Positions 29,224 through 38,617 of a stretch of DNA of 64,000 nt are shown here, in pieces. Position 1 is the first letter of the stretch, and every line of letters starts with the position of its first letter. The stretch spans positions 94,979 through 158,978 of the forward strand of contig JAPPLM010000047.1 in assembly GCA_028874195.1 (NCBI GenBank), written 5' to 3'. The DNA comes from Chloroflexota bacterium (lineage in GTDB: Bacteria; Chloroflexota; UBA11872; VXOZ01). Under the pieces are notes generated by a model. That model saw nothing but the letters and a program-made list of their open reading frames with translations, did no database searches and was not told where the DNA came from. The position numbers and the translations under genes were made by a program.

Positions 29224-30345
29224 ATGAAACGCTATCGAGCAGCACTCATCGGCTGCGGCGGCATGAGCGCGGCGCACTTGAGGGCCCAGCACGAGGTCAC
29301 GGCAATTGACACTGTGGCCGTGTGCGACATTGTGGAAGAGAAACTGCACGCGGTGGGTGACGCGTTCAACGTTGAGAAGCGCTATACCGACTACCATGCC
29401 ATGCTCGCGGCGGAAAAGCCGGACATCGTTGCCATTGCTACGCAGGGGCCGCAGCATTGCGCCGCCACGGTAGCTGCGGCCGAACACGGCGCGCACGTGC
29501 TCTGCGAAAAGCCCATGGCGCTCGATCTCGCCGAGGCGGACCGCATGGTAGAAGCGTGTGACGAGGCCGGTGTGCAACTTGCCATCAATCACCAGGCCAC
29601 GGTGCGCCCGTCGCTCACGCGCATGCGTGACATGATCGAGAACGGCGACATTGGCGACGTCATTCTGGTGCGGGGCAACAACAAGAGCGGGCGCAAGGCC
29701 GGCAACGAGTTGATGGAGATGGGCACCCACGTGTTCGACCGCATGCAGTTTCTTGGCGGCGCTCCGCAGTGGTGTCTTGCTCATCTTACATGGGAAGGGA
29801 AGGCCGCCACCATCGACGACGCCATGGACTCTCAGACCATGAGTCCCAGAGACCGCGCCTCCGGCCCGGTGCTCGGCGAGCGAGCCTACGCCCTCTTTGG
29901 GATGACCCGCGCGCCGGTGGGCGAGTGCCAGTTCCTCGGCTACGAGAAGACGAACAACCGCCTCTACAGCGTGGACGTGCTCGGCACCAACGGGCAGCTC
30001 TCATTGCGCGGTACCGGCGTGCAGCGGGGCAACAGCGATCTCTTCCACCTGCCCGTGCCCGCCTTCTATCCCGCAGATTTACAAGACGAACCGCAATGGC
30101 AGCGCATCGAGGCGCCGGAAGAACTCGACGCACGCCTCGGCAAGGAGAGCATCACACCCATCCTGCAAGAGTTGATCACGTCCATCGAGACCGGCAGTGA
30201 GCACCCCTGCAGCGGCGAAGCGGGCCGCCTGAACCTGGAGATGGTCATGGCGATCTACGCCTCACATCTGAGTGGACAGCGCATCGCTATACCCCTTGCC
30301 GAGCGTGTGCATCCGTTGTCAGCGGAATCTTCGCAGACAAGGTAG
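29224..30345 (+). CDS. Gfo/Idh/MocA-family oxidoreductase
   Basis: 373 residues, AAGGAGAAG ahead of the ATG. Opens YRAALIGCGGMSAAHL (Rossmann loop), EKP in VLCEKPMALDLAEAD, catalytic region in ELMEMGTHVFDRMQFL. Substrate unknown. A strong bidirectional terminator follows. It is more distant from the other family members in this window than 44684 and 46074 are from each other. Confidence 0.9.
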   Translation: MKRYRAALIGCGGMSAAHLRAQHEVTAIDTVAVCDIVEEKLHAVGDAFNVEKRYTDYHAMLAAEKPDIVAIATQGPQHCAATVAAAEHGAHVLCEKPMALDLAEADRMVEACDEAGVQLAINHQATVRPSLTRMRDMIENGDIGDVILVRGNNKSGRKAGNELMEMGTHVFDRMQFLGGAPQWCLAHLTWEGKAATIDDAMDSQTMSPRDRASGPVLGERAYALFGMTRAPVGECQFLGYEKTNNRLYSVDVLGTNGQLSLRGTGVQRGNSDLFHLPVPAFYPADLQDEPQWQRIEAPEELDARLGKESITPILQELITSIETGSEHPCSGEAGRLNLEMVMAIYASHLSGQRIAIPLAERVHPLSAESSQTR

Positions 30346-30370
30346 CGGCCAACCGCTACACAGAGGAATC

Positions 30371-30412
30371 AAATAGCCCCGGGAAGTCGGTAATTCTTCC
30401 TCGGGGCTATTT
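30371..30412 (+). terminator. strong bidirectional terminator
   Basis: AAATAGCCCC pairs with GGGGCTATTT (30371-30380 with 30403-30412). An inner GAAG/CTTC stem follows, with a bulge. A-rich on the left and T-rich on the right, so it can serve both the Gfo/Idh gene and the leftward LysM gene. Confidence 0.85.
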
Positions 30413-30511
30413 TCGCTACCAATACGAAGATTCTAGGCACCTGTAGACTGTCGCCAACGACTCAACGTCGTACCAAATGTCTCCTTGAACCAATCATCAG
30501 TGTTGTCGCGG

Positions 30512-31330
30512 CTACGGCCATTGGATTGTTATGGGATTGGGATATTCAACAGTCGTACCGTCTGTCTTTGTAGCCCTTGCAGTAAATATGAGCTTGGCAG
30601 CGCTCGCAGCCCGATCCATCTTTTGCAAGGCGAACGTGCTAGCTGCATCTCTGCCCCCGGCAGGTGCGTCGGCTGTCCTAAACTCACGCCCATCATTTCG
30701 CACGAGTATCAACTTTGCAGCGTTCTCAGCTACGATGCTCAAGTATACGGTTCCATCCGCTGTTGTCGCCTGATACGTGTATTTGGCAACCAAATTTGCA
30801 GACTCATGCGCGACAACAAACACGAACGATACATCACCAGTGCCTTCGGGCTGTGGCGTGCCCTGGAAGAACGGTGGCTGGGTCGCGGCCGGGGCAGCGG
30901 TAGGAGTGGCTGCACGTGGTTCGGGTTGCTTTGGTACGCGGAGCGACTGTCCTTCAAATATCTTATTTGGATCAGAGAGGCAGTTCGCTGCCTGGAGCGT
31001 AGCCTGCGTAGAATCACTGCGCAGGGCGATGCTATAGAGCGTATCTCCCGCTTGCACGGTGTACTCCGGCCAATCGGTACGTGGCGTGCATGAGGGCGGC
31101 GCGCTCGTGGCCTGCGGCGCTCGCGTCGGCAGCGGCACCAGCGTCGGTACCGGCGAAGTAGCCGGCGTAACCGAAGTCTCTTGCGTTGGACGGACTATCG
31201 TTGGAATTACTTCGGGAGTCGGTGTCTCTTCATCAGGGCCGTTGCCCACAAAAGGGACGCAGGCAGTCGCAGTGACCGCAAGTCCCAGCAGCAGAAGCAT
31301 AATCCGAAGGCTCGTAAGGCTTGTTCTCAC
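30512..31330 (-). CDS. LysM-domain lipoprotein with Pro/Thr-rich linker
   Basis: About 272 residues. The signal peptide ends in a lipobox (TATAC). A long Pro/Thr linker (about residues 28-80) is followed by one LysM domain (YTVQAGDTLYSIALR ... IFEGQSLRVPKQ), a second linker, and a C-terminal beta-type domain of unknown family. LysM binds peptidoglycan or chitin-like glycans, so the protein is probably tethered at the cell surface. A GTG at 31330 has AGGAGG ten bases ahead; the GTG at 31339 is too close to that site. Confidence 0.85.
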   Translation of the reverse strand: MRTSLTSLRIMLLLLGLAVTATACVPFVGNGPDEETPTPEVIPTIVRPTQETSVTPATSPVPTLVPLPTRAPQATSAPPSCTPRTDWPEYTVQAGDTLYSIALRSDSTQATLQAANCLSDPNKIFEGQSLRVPKQPEPRAATPTAAPAATQPPFFQGTPQPEGTGDVSFVFVVAHESANLVAKYTYQATTADGTVYLSIVAENAAKLILVRNDGREFRTADAPAGGRDAASTFALQKMDRAASAAKLIFTARATKTDGTTVEYPNPITIQWP

Positions 31331-31581
31331 TGGCGACACTCCTCCTCTAGCACACTACCCTCGCCACGGCCCGAGAGGTGCACAGACAATACGTCTCTCC
31401 GGTCTGACTTGATGGAACCAATCTACAAATTTAAGCCGCGCTGAGATCAGGGCAAGCGGGGGTTGATACAGCACAACTAAAGGAACGCTCGGTGGGACTG
31501 AAGGTTCAGAGAGCTATCTACTATAATGCCTGGAATGGCCGCACATTTCAAGCGATCAGCAGTATCCGGCCTGAATCAGCA

Positions 31582-32535
31582 CTAAAGCAGGGATTGCGCC
31601 TTCGCCACAATGTGCTGGGCGGTCAAGCCATACTTCTCAAGGAGCGCGTCTGGATCCCCCGATTCAGCGTACGTATTCTCAACGCCTACGAATGCCATCG
31701 CGCATGGAGCGTGCTCAGCCGCCGCCATTGCCACCACACTGCCTAGCCCGCACTGCACGAGATGTTCCTCAGCAACCACGATCTTGCCGGTCTCGCGCGC
31801 TGCCCTCGTGACCGCCTCTACGTCCAGCGGACGCGCCGTATGCATGTCCAGCACACGAGCCTCTACTCCAGCTTTGGCCAAGGCATGCGCCGCTTCTAAC
31901 GCCGCAGAGACCATGATGCCGTTGGCAATGAGCGTTATGTCATTGCCGCTGCGCAGTTCATTCGCTTTACCCAGCGTAAAATCAGGATCGTCTCCATAAA
32001 CCACCGGCACATCCGGGCGGCCCACACGCATATAGGCCGGGCCAACGGAATCTAGCATAGCCGACACGGCCTTCAGCGTGGAGGGCTCATCGGCGGGTAC
32101 GATCACCGTAAACGTCGGCAAGCCTAATGCCAAGGCCACATCCTCAATGGCCATCTGCGAAGGGCCGTCTTCACCGATACTGATACCGGCGTGGCTGCCC
32201 ACCACCTTTACGTTGAGGTTTGGAAAGGCAACCGACATGCGCAACTGGTCGTAGCCGTTGCACATGATAAAGCAGGCAAAGCTGGCAATTACGGGCAACT
32301 TTCCACACGCCGCCAGACCCGCGCCGATGCCGACCAGGTTCGATTCCGCAATGCCCACGTTGATGAAGCGCTCCGGAAACTCCTGAGCAAACCACTCGGT
32401 GCGGGTAGAGTTATTCACGTCACCGTCCACCACGACGATATCCGCGTTCGTCTTGCCAGCCTCTCGCAGGGCTGCGCCAAAGGCGTCGCGGGTGGCTTTT
32501 CCCATTTTGAATTCAATGTCGGGCTTTACTGCCAT
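31582..32535 (-). CDS. transketolase, C-terminal subunit
   Basis: 317 residues; the pyrimidine-binding and C-terminal domains of transketolase as a separate subunit. Starts at 32535 (MAVKPDIEFKMGKATRDAF), overlapping the stop of the N-terminal subunit by about ten bases. VVDGDVNNSTRTEWF, GIAESNLVGIGAGLA and FACFIMCNGYDQLRMSVA are typical. Together with the next gene it makes one enzyme of the pentose phosphate pathway, or a related sugar-specific transketolase. Confidence 0.92.
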   Translation of the reverse strand: MAVKPDIEFKMGKATRDAFGAALREAGKTNADIVVVDGDVNNSTRTEWFAQEFPERFINVGIAESNLVGIGAGLAACGKLPVIASFACFIMCNGYDQLRMSVAFPNLNVKVVGSHAGISIGEDGPSQMAIEDVALALGLPTFTVIVPADEPSTLKAVSAMLDSVGPAYMRVGRPDVPVVYGDDPDFTLGKANELRSGNDITLIANGIMVSAALEAAHALAKAGVEARVLDMHTARPLDVEAVTRAARETGKIVVAEEHLVQCGLGSVVAMAAAEHAPCAMAFVGVENTYAESGDPDALLEKYGLTAQHIVAKAQSLL

Positions 32536-33368
32536 CCCAGTTCCTCCAGGGCGCGCTGCTCTTCTTCCTTGGTGAGCGCCTTGCCGTGATACGAGTAGTC
32601 TGCCTCGACGAAGGAAACGCCCTTGCCCTTCACCGTGTGGGCGATTATGCACGACGGGCGTCCCTGCGTGGCCTTGGCTCGCTGTAATGCATCGAGCACG
32701 GCTTCCATGTCGTGTCCGTCAATCTCCTGGGTGTCCCACTGGAACGCCTGCCATTTTTCCGCCAGCGGTGAGTAGTCCAGCACGTCGCGCACCCAGCCCG
32801 TCTGTTGGGCCTTGTTGTGGTCGACAATGGCCGTCACGTTATCGAGCTTGTAATGAGCCGCGGTCATGGCCGCTTCCCAAATCTGCCCTTCGTCCTGCTC
32901 CCCGTCACCCAAAATGACGAATACATGATTGTCCGCATTCTCAATGCGGGCGGCGAACGCATGTCCCAAGCCAATAGAGAGGCCTTGCCCCAATGAACCG
33001 GTGCTGGCTTCTACTCCAGGCAAGCGGGACATGTTGGGATGTCCCTCAAGCGGGCTGCCAATTTGCCTGAGCGTTTCAAGCAGGTCCGTCGAGAAATACC
33101 CTGCATGCGCCAAGACCACGTAGAGCAAGGGGCTGGCATGTCCTTTGCTCATAATCAAACGATCCCGCTTTGCCCAGTGTGGTTCCGCGGGATCATACCG
33201 CATTACTCCGCCAAAGTAGAGCGCCGCCATGATCTCCACACCGGAAAGCGAGCTTGACGGATGCCCCGATCCCGCAATCGTCGTGCACGTTATTATGTCA
33301 CGGCGCAAGACTCTTGCCTGTTCCTCGAGTTCTGCAATTGACATCTTCATCGGTTCGCCCACAGTCAT
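32526..33368 (-). CDS. transketolase, N-terminal subunit
   Basis: 280 residues carrying the thiamine-diphosphate-binding domain: GSGHPSSSLSGVEIM, SKGHASPLLY, GSLGQGLSIGLGHA and the metal/TPP motif GDGEQDEGQIWEA ... DHNKAQQTG. Start likely ATG 33368, or a Met six or eight codons later. Split transketolases are common in archaea, Chloroflexota and some Firmicutes. It is transcribed leftward, first gene of the pair. Confidence 0.93.
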   Translation of the reverse strand: MTVGEPMKMSIAELEEQARVLRRDIITCTTIAGSGHPSSSLSGVEIMAALYFGGVMRYDPAEPHWAKRDRLIMSKGHASPLLYVVLAHAGYFSTDLLETLRQIGSPLEGHPNMSRLPGVEASTGSLGQGLSIGLGHAFAARIENADNHVFVILGDGEQDEGQIWEAAMTAAHYKLDNVTAIVDHNKAQQTGWVRDVLDYSPLAEKWQAFQWDTQEIDGHDMEAVLDALQRAKATQGRPSCIIAHTVKGKGVSFVEADYSYHGKALTKEEEQRALEELGWQ

Positions 33369-33738
33369 CAGTATCCTTCTGCTGCCGCCTGTCTATCGTT
33401 TGTCTCTCACCGACAAGAAACTCCGTCCCCAGACTTCAGATTCACGCCTGGGTGTGTGACCTTTGGTCGTCTACTTTGGATCACACTCACACTATTGTAA
33501 CGTTTACAGGCCGGAGGCGCGAATGTGATCGATGCGTCTGCTCAAGCTGGCTCACTTCAGCTTTCGTAATTTCGTCAGGTTTTGGCGCACATTCCGTGAG
33601 AATCGTCATACCACGCTGCTGGCTTGGCAAAAGGGCGGTGAGAGTTCCGATGAGTGCTGGATTGCGAGTGCTATACTTAAAACGCGAGGAATCAAGCGAT
33701 GTGCGTAGCACACGTCTCAACCATAGTTCCATTAGGCA
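33369..33738. promoter_or_regulatory. 370-base divergent intergenic region with an extended -10 for the CPBP gene
   Basis: Between the leftward transketolase pair and the rightward CPBP gene. TGCTATACT at 33669-33677 is a good extended -10 reading rightward, about 60 bases before the CPBP ATG. No clear leftward promoter, gene or repeat seen. Confidence 0.4.
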
Positions 33739-34620
33739 ATGACGGAATTAATTCCAGAAGACAGTCGAGGTAAGTCTCGATCCTTCCCCACCGTTTGGCA
33801 AGCGCTGCTTTTGCTTGGGCTGCTTTTTATTCTCCAATTGGGCGCAACCGTGATCGTCGGCGTCTATCAAGCCGTTCAGTCCATTCCGGTTCAAGAATTG
33901 GCCACAACGCTTGCCATCGTGAACGTGGCCACGTTCGGCGCCGTTGCGATACTGGGCGCAGCCTGGTCTCGCGTTTCCGCGCGCCAACTCTTCTACCTGC
34001 GGGGATTTTCACCTCTTCTCATACTGCCGATGCTTGTGATGATGCTTGGACTCATCATCATCGTATCGGAACTCGACAACGTCCTCCAGCGCTTCCTCCC
34101 CATGCCGGACTGGTTCATGGAAATGCTGTCGGAACTCGGTCTGGGCGAGGGCTTTGCTCTTAGCACCTTCATCGTGCTCGTAGTTGTCGCGCCTCTCACC
34201 GAAGAACCGCTCTTTCGCGGCATCATGCTCCATGGCTTTGCACGCAACTACGGTACGTGGTGGGCCGTCTTGGGCACGTCGTTCCTGTTTGGCGCGATTC
34301 ACCTGAACCCCTGGCAATTTATGGGCGCCTTCTTCCTTGGCATCGTCTTCGCGTGGTGGACGTTGAAAACAAGGTCAATACTGCCGGCGACTCTCGGCCA
34401 CGCACTGAATAACGGCATGGTCCTCTTTACGGCTGACGTATTGAACATAGATATCCAGGGCTTCAATGCCTGGGAAGAAGGGGTGCACGCGCACCAGCCG
34501 TGGTGGTTTACGCTCACCGGAGTCGTGCTGGCGCTGGTTGGCGCGGGAATTCTGCACAAGATGTGGTCGCCCGGGAAAGACCCTCTTGCCAACACGCCCC
34601 GGCAGAGCGAGCTATCCTAA
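33739..34620 (+). CDS. CPBP-family intramembrane metalloprotease
   Basis: 293 residues with several membrane helices (about 18-40, 53-73, 90-115, 145-165 and later). CPBP motifs in order: EEPLFRGIMLHG (EExxxR), FLFGAIHLNPW (FxxxH), and HALNNGMVLF (HxxxN). These proteases cleave CAAX-type or bacteriocin/sporulation-related membrane substrates. N- and C-terminal tails are soluble. Target unknown; the gene stands alone between convergent and divergent neighbours. Confidence 0.9.
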   Translation: MTELIPEDSRGKSRSFPTVWQALLLLGLLFILQLGATVIVGVYQAVQSIPVQELATTLAIVNVATFGAVAILGAAWSRVSARQLFYLRGFSPLLILPMLVMMLGLIIIVSELDNVLQRFLPMPDWFMEMLSELGLGEGFALSTFIVLVVVAPLTEEPLFRGIMLHGFARNYGTWWAVLGTSFLFGAIHLNPWQFMGAFFLGIVFAWWTLKTRSILPATLGHALNNGMVLFTADVLNIDIQGFNAWEEGVHAHQPWWFTLTGVVLALVGAGILHKMWSPGKDPLANTPRQSELS

Positions 34621-34748
34621 CCTGCCTGGCGCGTTCAAACGGCCTGGGTGCGCAACGCTCCCTGGGCACCAAGCCCGTCTACACGTCTCATCGCTGCCGC
34701 CATGCGTATCGCACGAACCGAACTCACACGGCTCAACGGCGAGTCTTG

Positions 34749-35105
34749 TTAGCGCGAACGCAAGAGCCACATGCCGTTGATGAGAAAGATCATCGCGAGC
34801 ACAGCGTAGAAACCTCCCGCTCCGACCGTCCCCGCCCCAATGGCAAGCAGAGGAATGCCGAGACCCATCGTCGGCAGCGCCACGGCGAGAAAAGTCTTGG
34901 CATCCGACTTGGACTTCTTGCGTGACTTCCCCAGCGCGGCCTGCACTCGCTTGTCGATAAGTGAATCGATGCGCTCAGCCAGCGCTTCGACGACTTCATC
35001 ATCATACTGCGCGCCCAACTCCCGCCGCGCGCTCACGGCAAGCCCAAGCTCATCCTTCAGGCCGTCAGCGTCCGCGGAACCCTTGGAGCGTGTCTTCTTT
35101 GCCAT
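34749..35105 (-). CDS. small membrane protein, unknown
   Basis: 118 residues. A Lys-rich, probably helical cytoplasmic N-terminal half (about 1-67) is followed by two hydrophobic segments (about 70-90 and 94-115). I do not recognise the family. It is convergent with the CPBP gene. Confidence 0.6.
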   Translation of the reverse strand: MAKKTRSKGSADADGLKDELGLAVSARRELGAQYDDEVVEALAERIDSLIDKRVQAALGKSRKKSKSDAKTFLAVALPTMGLGIPLLAIGAGTVGAGGFYAVLAMIFLINGMWLLRSR

Positions 35106-35221
35106 CTACGCGTATCCTCACAATACGTAGAGCTTGTGAACAGGGGGCACAACACCACAAGCACATCATAGCGCAAATGGACAGCTACAACCCAAACTGC
35201 TTGACGCTGCACCGTTGAGCT

Positions 35222-36361
35222 TCACAGCAACGCGCCGTCGTCATGCAGCCGCCAGGCGGCGTCCACCAGCGCCCATAGACCGCCGCTTACCGCCGCATTG
35301 CCACCCATGACCACCGGAAAGCCGGCATCCCACGCCGCGCCTGCGAGCGCCCGCGTTGGTTCATCGCGAATCTCGCTGATCAATCCCATGTCGGCAGCAA
35401 AGCGATCGTGCCCGCTAATCTTACGTTCACCGTGCGCAAAGAGCACGCGCGTATCGAGAAAGAGCGCATCCCCCATCTGGGAGAACGCTTCAAAGAAAGC
35501 CTTCGGCCCTGCCTCTTCCAAGTAGAATCCCAGCAATGAGCGCACCGGCCGCGTGCTCGTACTCATGCCCCGTTCTTCGGAAAAGACGCGGATGCGGCAG
35601 GCCATGTCTCTCCTCAGCAGCGGCCAGAGCTGGGCGCTCACACGTCCGGCTAGAATAACCTCTTCGTGCGGCCGCACGAAGGTCGGCATGGCTTCACGAA
35701 GACGACCCACGAGCCGGCTCAGTTGCCGCGCTACCTCGTTGTCTTCCAGGTACGCGCGCGTATGCGGGCCACAGAGCGGATGAAGCGCCAGCATGGCAAG
35801 ATCGGTGGGCGTGTCGATGTCGAACATGGCCGCAATCGTAGGCTCCAGCGGTTTATGGAGAAGACTTGCCTCCTGAACCAATTGCCGCGCGAGGCCGTTA
35901 TCGCGCTTCTGTGGCAGGTCAACAGCAGTGAGGGCGCTGGCAGGGTGGAATCCGATGAAATCTGCCGAAAAGAAGTTGTTCGCTATCAGGCCGTGATCAA
36001 GGCGAATAACCGCGTCGCGCAGGGTTGCCAGTTCGGCTACGGAGAGCAACGGACTACTGCCGCCGCCAATGTAAAGCACTCGTGAAATCCCGTGACGCGC
36101 GACAATGTTCGCCAGCGTCTTGCCAAAGTGGAAGCGACTGGGTCGCGCCGTTGGTTCTATGAGTATCTCAGGCGCTATATCACCGAAGGACTCAGGCTGC
36201 GAAGTCGCAACGATGATCGGCGCAAAACCCCCTGCTGTTCGCGCCTTGGCAACGAGGTCTTTGGCAATAGCAATGTGACTGTCATAGACGAGCCGCTCAA
36301 GGGCAGTGGCACCGTGCTTGCCCGCAAAGAGTATCAGCCCTACGTCTTCAGCCATGCCCAA
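35222..36361 (-). CDS. GT-A-like nucleotidyltransferase with unknown C-terminal domain
   Basis: 379 residues. The first about 210 look like a MobA/CofC/IspD-type nucleotidyltransferase: APIIVATSQPE, ISRVLYIGGGSSPLLS and MFDIDTPTDLAMLA. The usual G-x-G-T-R-M nucleotide loop is replaced by AGKHGATALERLV, so the fold is inferred and activity is uncertain. Residues about 220-379 contain VRPHEEVILAGRVS and FPVVMGGNAAVSGGLWALV and match no domain I recognise. It is not in an obvious operon. Confidence 0.5.
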   Translation of the reverse strand: MGMAEDVGLILFAGKHGATALERLVYDSHIAIAKDLVAKARTAGGFAPIIVATSQPESFGDIAPEILIEPTARPSRFHFGKTLANIVARHGISRVLYIGGGSSPLLSVAELATLRDAVIRLDHGLIANNFFSADFIGFHPASALTAVDLPQKRDNGLARQLVQEASLLHKPLEPTIAAMFDIDTPTDLAMLALHPLCGPHTRAYLEDNEVARQLSRLVGRLREAMPTFVRPHEEVILAGRVSAQLWPLLRRDMACRIRVFSEERGMSTSTRPVRSLLGFYLEEAGPKAFFEAFSQMGDALFLDTRVLFAHGERKISGHDRFAADMGLISEIRDEPTRALAGAAWDAGFPVVMGGNAAVSGGLWALVDAAWRLHDDGALL

Positions 36362-36510
36362 GTTCGCCTTCCGATCACCGGGCCATGCTTCCTGGTTCCA
36401 TTCAATCAGGACCCTTCACAGAAACAGCCGCCAGACGAGCGACAACGCTTCTCATCTAGCGGCTGAAACAGATCCCACTGCCATCGGACCCGTAAGTAAG
36501 CGAATCTCAC

Positions 36511-36822
36511 TTACATGTAACCATACTCCATACGGATCTCTTCGGACATCATCTCCGGCGACCATGCCGGGTCCCAGACAATCTCAACATCCACTTCCTC
36601 CACTCCCTCCAGGTCTTCAACTGCCTGATGGACTTGGGCGATGATATACGGCCCGGCCGGACACCCGGGGAACGTGAGCGTCATTTTGATCTCGACGTTG
36701 TTCTCGCTCTCTGAGGTGTTGATTTCGTAGATGAGGCCCAAGTCAACAATATTGACGCCCAATTCGGGATCGATGACTTCCTTCAAGCCTTCACGGATGA
36801 CGTCCTCGCCAACAATAGCCAT
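36511..36822 (-). CDS. metal-sulfur cluster biosynthetic factor (DUF59/MIP18, PaaD/SufT-like)
   Basis: 103 residues: VIDPELGVNIVDLGLIYEI, LTFPGCPAGPYI with the conserved Cys, and VEIVWDPAWSPEMMSEE. DUF59 proteins help mature Fe-S proteins (SufT) or form part of PaaD-type complexes. With no suf or paa genes beside it, a general Fe-S maturation role is likelier; KorB, SdhB and AcnA in this window are obvious clients. Confidence 0.9.
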   Translation of the reverse strand: MAIVGEDVIREGLKEVIDPELGVNIVDLGLIYEINTSESENNVEIKMTLTFPGCPAGPYIIAQVHQAVEDLEGVEEVDVEIVWDPAWSPEMMSEEIRMEYGYM

Positions 36823-36915
36823 GTATTCGTCTCCTGGCTCCGATTACTATCGTGCCTCTATGCATTATGGTACCAACCGCAAGCTCGCTCTCGCAATACC
36901 GATCGCATATACGAC

Positions 36916-37623
36916 CTAGTCCACCTCGCGCGCGTAGAGTTCCAGGATGCTGCCCGCGAAACCCGATGCCTCCGGTGAGGCGAGAAAAACCAGCGCGTTG
37001 GCAAATTCGTCGAGCGTGACCGCGTTACGAAAGTCTTCAGCGTCAAGGTACCCTTTTGCCTCTGCTGTCGCTATGGCGCCCGCCACGAGGCAGGTGGGCA
37101 CGATGCCGCGCTGCTTGTAATCGCGGGCCACACCTTTCGTAAAGGTGATCACTGCTGCCTTGCTCGCGCCAAAGAGCGCCCGCCCCGGCGCGGGATCCAA
37201 GCCGCTGCCGCCTGCGATGGTGATGATATTTCCGCGCCCCTGGTCCAACATGACGGGAAGAACAGCGCGCACAAGATTGTAGGTCGTATAGAGGTTGGCC
37301 TCGATCTGATGCTGAAAGTCTGCCAGGCTCGTGTCTACTACTTCGCGCTGATCGAAACTACCGGAAAGGAGCGTAGCCGCGTCCAAGCGGCCGAATGCGG
37401 CGCAGGTCTGGTGCAGGGCTGCCTCGGCATCTTGTGGCTGGGAGAGATCGGCCTCTATTGGGAGTACCGTATCGCCATGGGGGACGCGACTCAGTGTTGA
37501 CTCTAGTTGTTTGCGACTGCGGCTCGTGGCCGCCACTCGATAGCCGGCTTTGAGAAATGCCGTGATAACGGCTTCACCCGTGCGCGCCGTACCGCTGCCT
37601 ATGAAGATCGTGCGTGGTTCCAT
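36916..37623 (-). CDS. atypical short-chain dehydrogenase/reductase with Tyr-to-Phe at the active site
   Basis: 235 residues with an SDR fold: FIGSGTARTGEAVI (altered nucleotide loop), Asn in QIEANLYT, IITIAGGSG, and LFGASKAAVI. In the catalytic YxxxK motif the Tyr is Phe (F151) while Lys155 stays. Classical SDR reduction is therefore doubtful; it may be a pseudoenzyme, or use another acid. The next gene in reading direction belongs to the same strand, 25 bases ahead of it. Confidence 0.82.
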   Translation of the reverse strand: MEPRTIFIGSGTARTGEAVITAFLKAGYRVAATSRSRKQLESTLSRVPHGDTVLPIEADLSQPQDAEAALHQTCAAFGRLDAATLLSGSFDQREVVDTSLADFQHQIEANLYTTYNLVRAVLPVMLDQGRGNIITIAGGSGLDPAPGRALFGASKAAVITFTKGVARDYKQRGIVPTCLVAGAIATAEAKGYLDAEDFRNAVTLDEFANALVFLASPEASGFAGSILELYAREVD

Positions 37624-37648
37624 CTGTTGCCCTCAGTCCAAATAGGAA

Positions 37649-38617
37649 TTACTCGTCCGCCTTCTCGTAGCAGGCATCCACAACTACCATCGCGCGATGC
37701 ATATCCTCCAGGGTAGCCAGGGGTTCGCCACCCTCGCGATACGCTTGCAACGTATCCCCGACAAAGTCCTGATAAAGACCCTGCACGGTGTGTCCGCCGC
37801 GTTCCTCGACACCGTCTTTAGTGAAGATGCACGTTGCTCCGTCTCGATAGGTGACGTACGTCTGGCCGTCGGAGACATTCCACACAGTGTCGGAAGAGTC
37901 TGCGGGAAACGTGTATGCCACCTCGATAGTCGCATACGCGTTGTCATCGCCGTATAACCCGATGTTGGCGTATTCTTCCACCGGTATGCCGGGCGTGATG
38001 CGCTGCAGCTGGGTCGAAGCTACCTGCACTTGCCTGCTTCCCGTAAGCCAGTGAAAGAGATCGGTGTAGTGAATGCCCAAGTTGCGCAGCGCGCCGCCGC
38101 CGCACTCCTTTACATCAAGCATCCATGGGCATCCGGAATCGACGTAGCGCTGCACCGGGCCACCGGCGTAGCGGAAGTGCGCATGCCGAATCTGTCCCAG
38201 ACGTCCGCTGTCGCGCATGTCCTTCACAGTCTGCGAAAAAGGCGCCGCGCGGTTTGTCAGCGGGATGGCAACAAAGACGTCATTCTGCTTGGCGAGAGCG
38301 ATCAACCGCTCGAATTGACTGGCGTCCGTACCAAGCGGCTTCTCGATGACAAAAGGTATACGCCGTTCGAGAAGCTGTGTCGCAATTTCGGGTTGCAGGC
38401 GGTAGCGTCCGAAGGAAAAGACGAAGTCAAGCTTCTCTTTCTCCAACAACTCCACGTAATCCACGTAGGGCGTACACCCGGAATACTGTCCGGCGAAACG
38501 CTCGGCATAGCCCGGCTGCTCATCCGAAACCGCCACCGGCGTGATGCCAAGCTCAGTAAACGCCGGCAGATAGAGCGGCACGTGCCAGTGGCTAATTTCG
38601 AGAATCGCGATGCGCAT
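37649..38617 (-). CDS. Gfo/Idh/MocA-family oxidoreductase
   Basis: 322 residues. EKP motif in FVIEKPLGTDASQ and catalytic segment GGGALRNLGIHYTDLFHWLTG. The opening ILEISHWHVPLYL lacks the usual GxGxxG loop. It is transcribed just ahead of the atypical SDR (25 bases), suggesting a two-gene unit of oxidoreductases acting on an unknown sugar or polyol. Confidence 0.87.
   Translation of the reverse strand: MRIAILEISHWHVPLYLPAFTELGITPVAVSDEQPGYAERFAGQYSGCTPYVDYVELLEKEKLDFVFSFGRYRLQPEIATQLLERRIPFVIEKPLGTDASQFERLIALAKQNDVFVAIPLTNRAAPFSQTVKDMRDSGRLGQIRHAHFRYAGGPVQRYVDSGCPWMLDVKECGGGALRNLGIHYTDLFHWLTGSRQVQVASTQLQRITPGIPVEEYANIGLYGDDNAYATIEVAYTFPADSSDTVWNVSDGQTYVTYRDGATCIFTKDGVEERGGHTVQGLYQDFVGDTLQAYREGGEPLATLEDMHRAMVVVDACYEKADE

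Noticed and set aside
30485-31093. 202-residue plus-strand frame
   Set aside because: Antisense to the LysM lipoprotein, whose signal peptide and LysM domain are clear.
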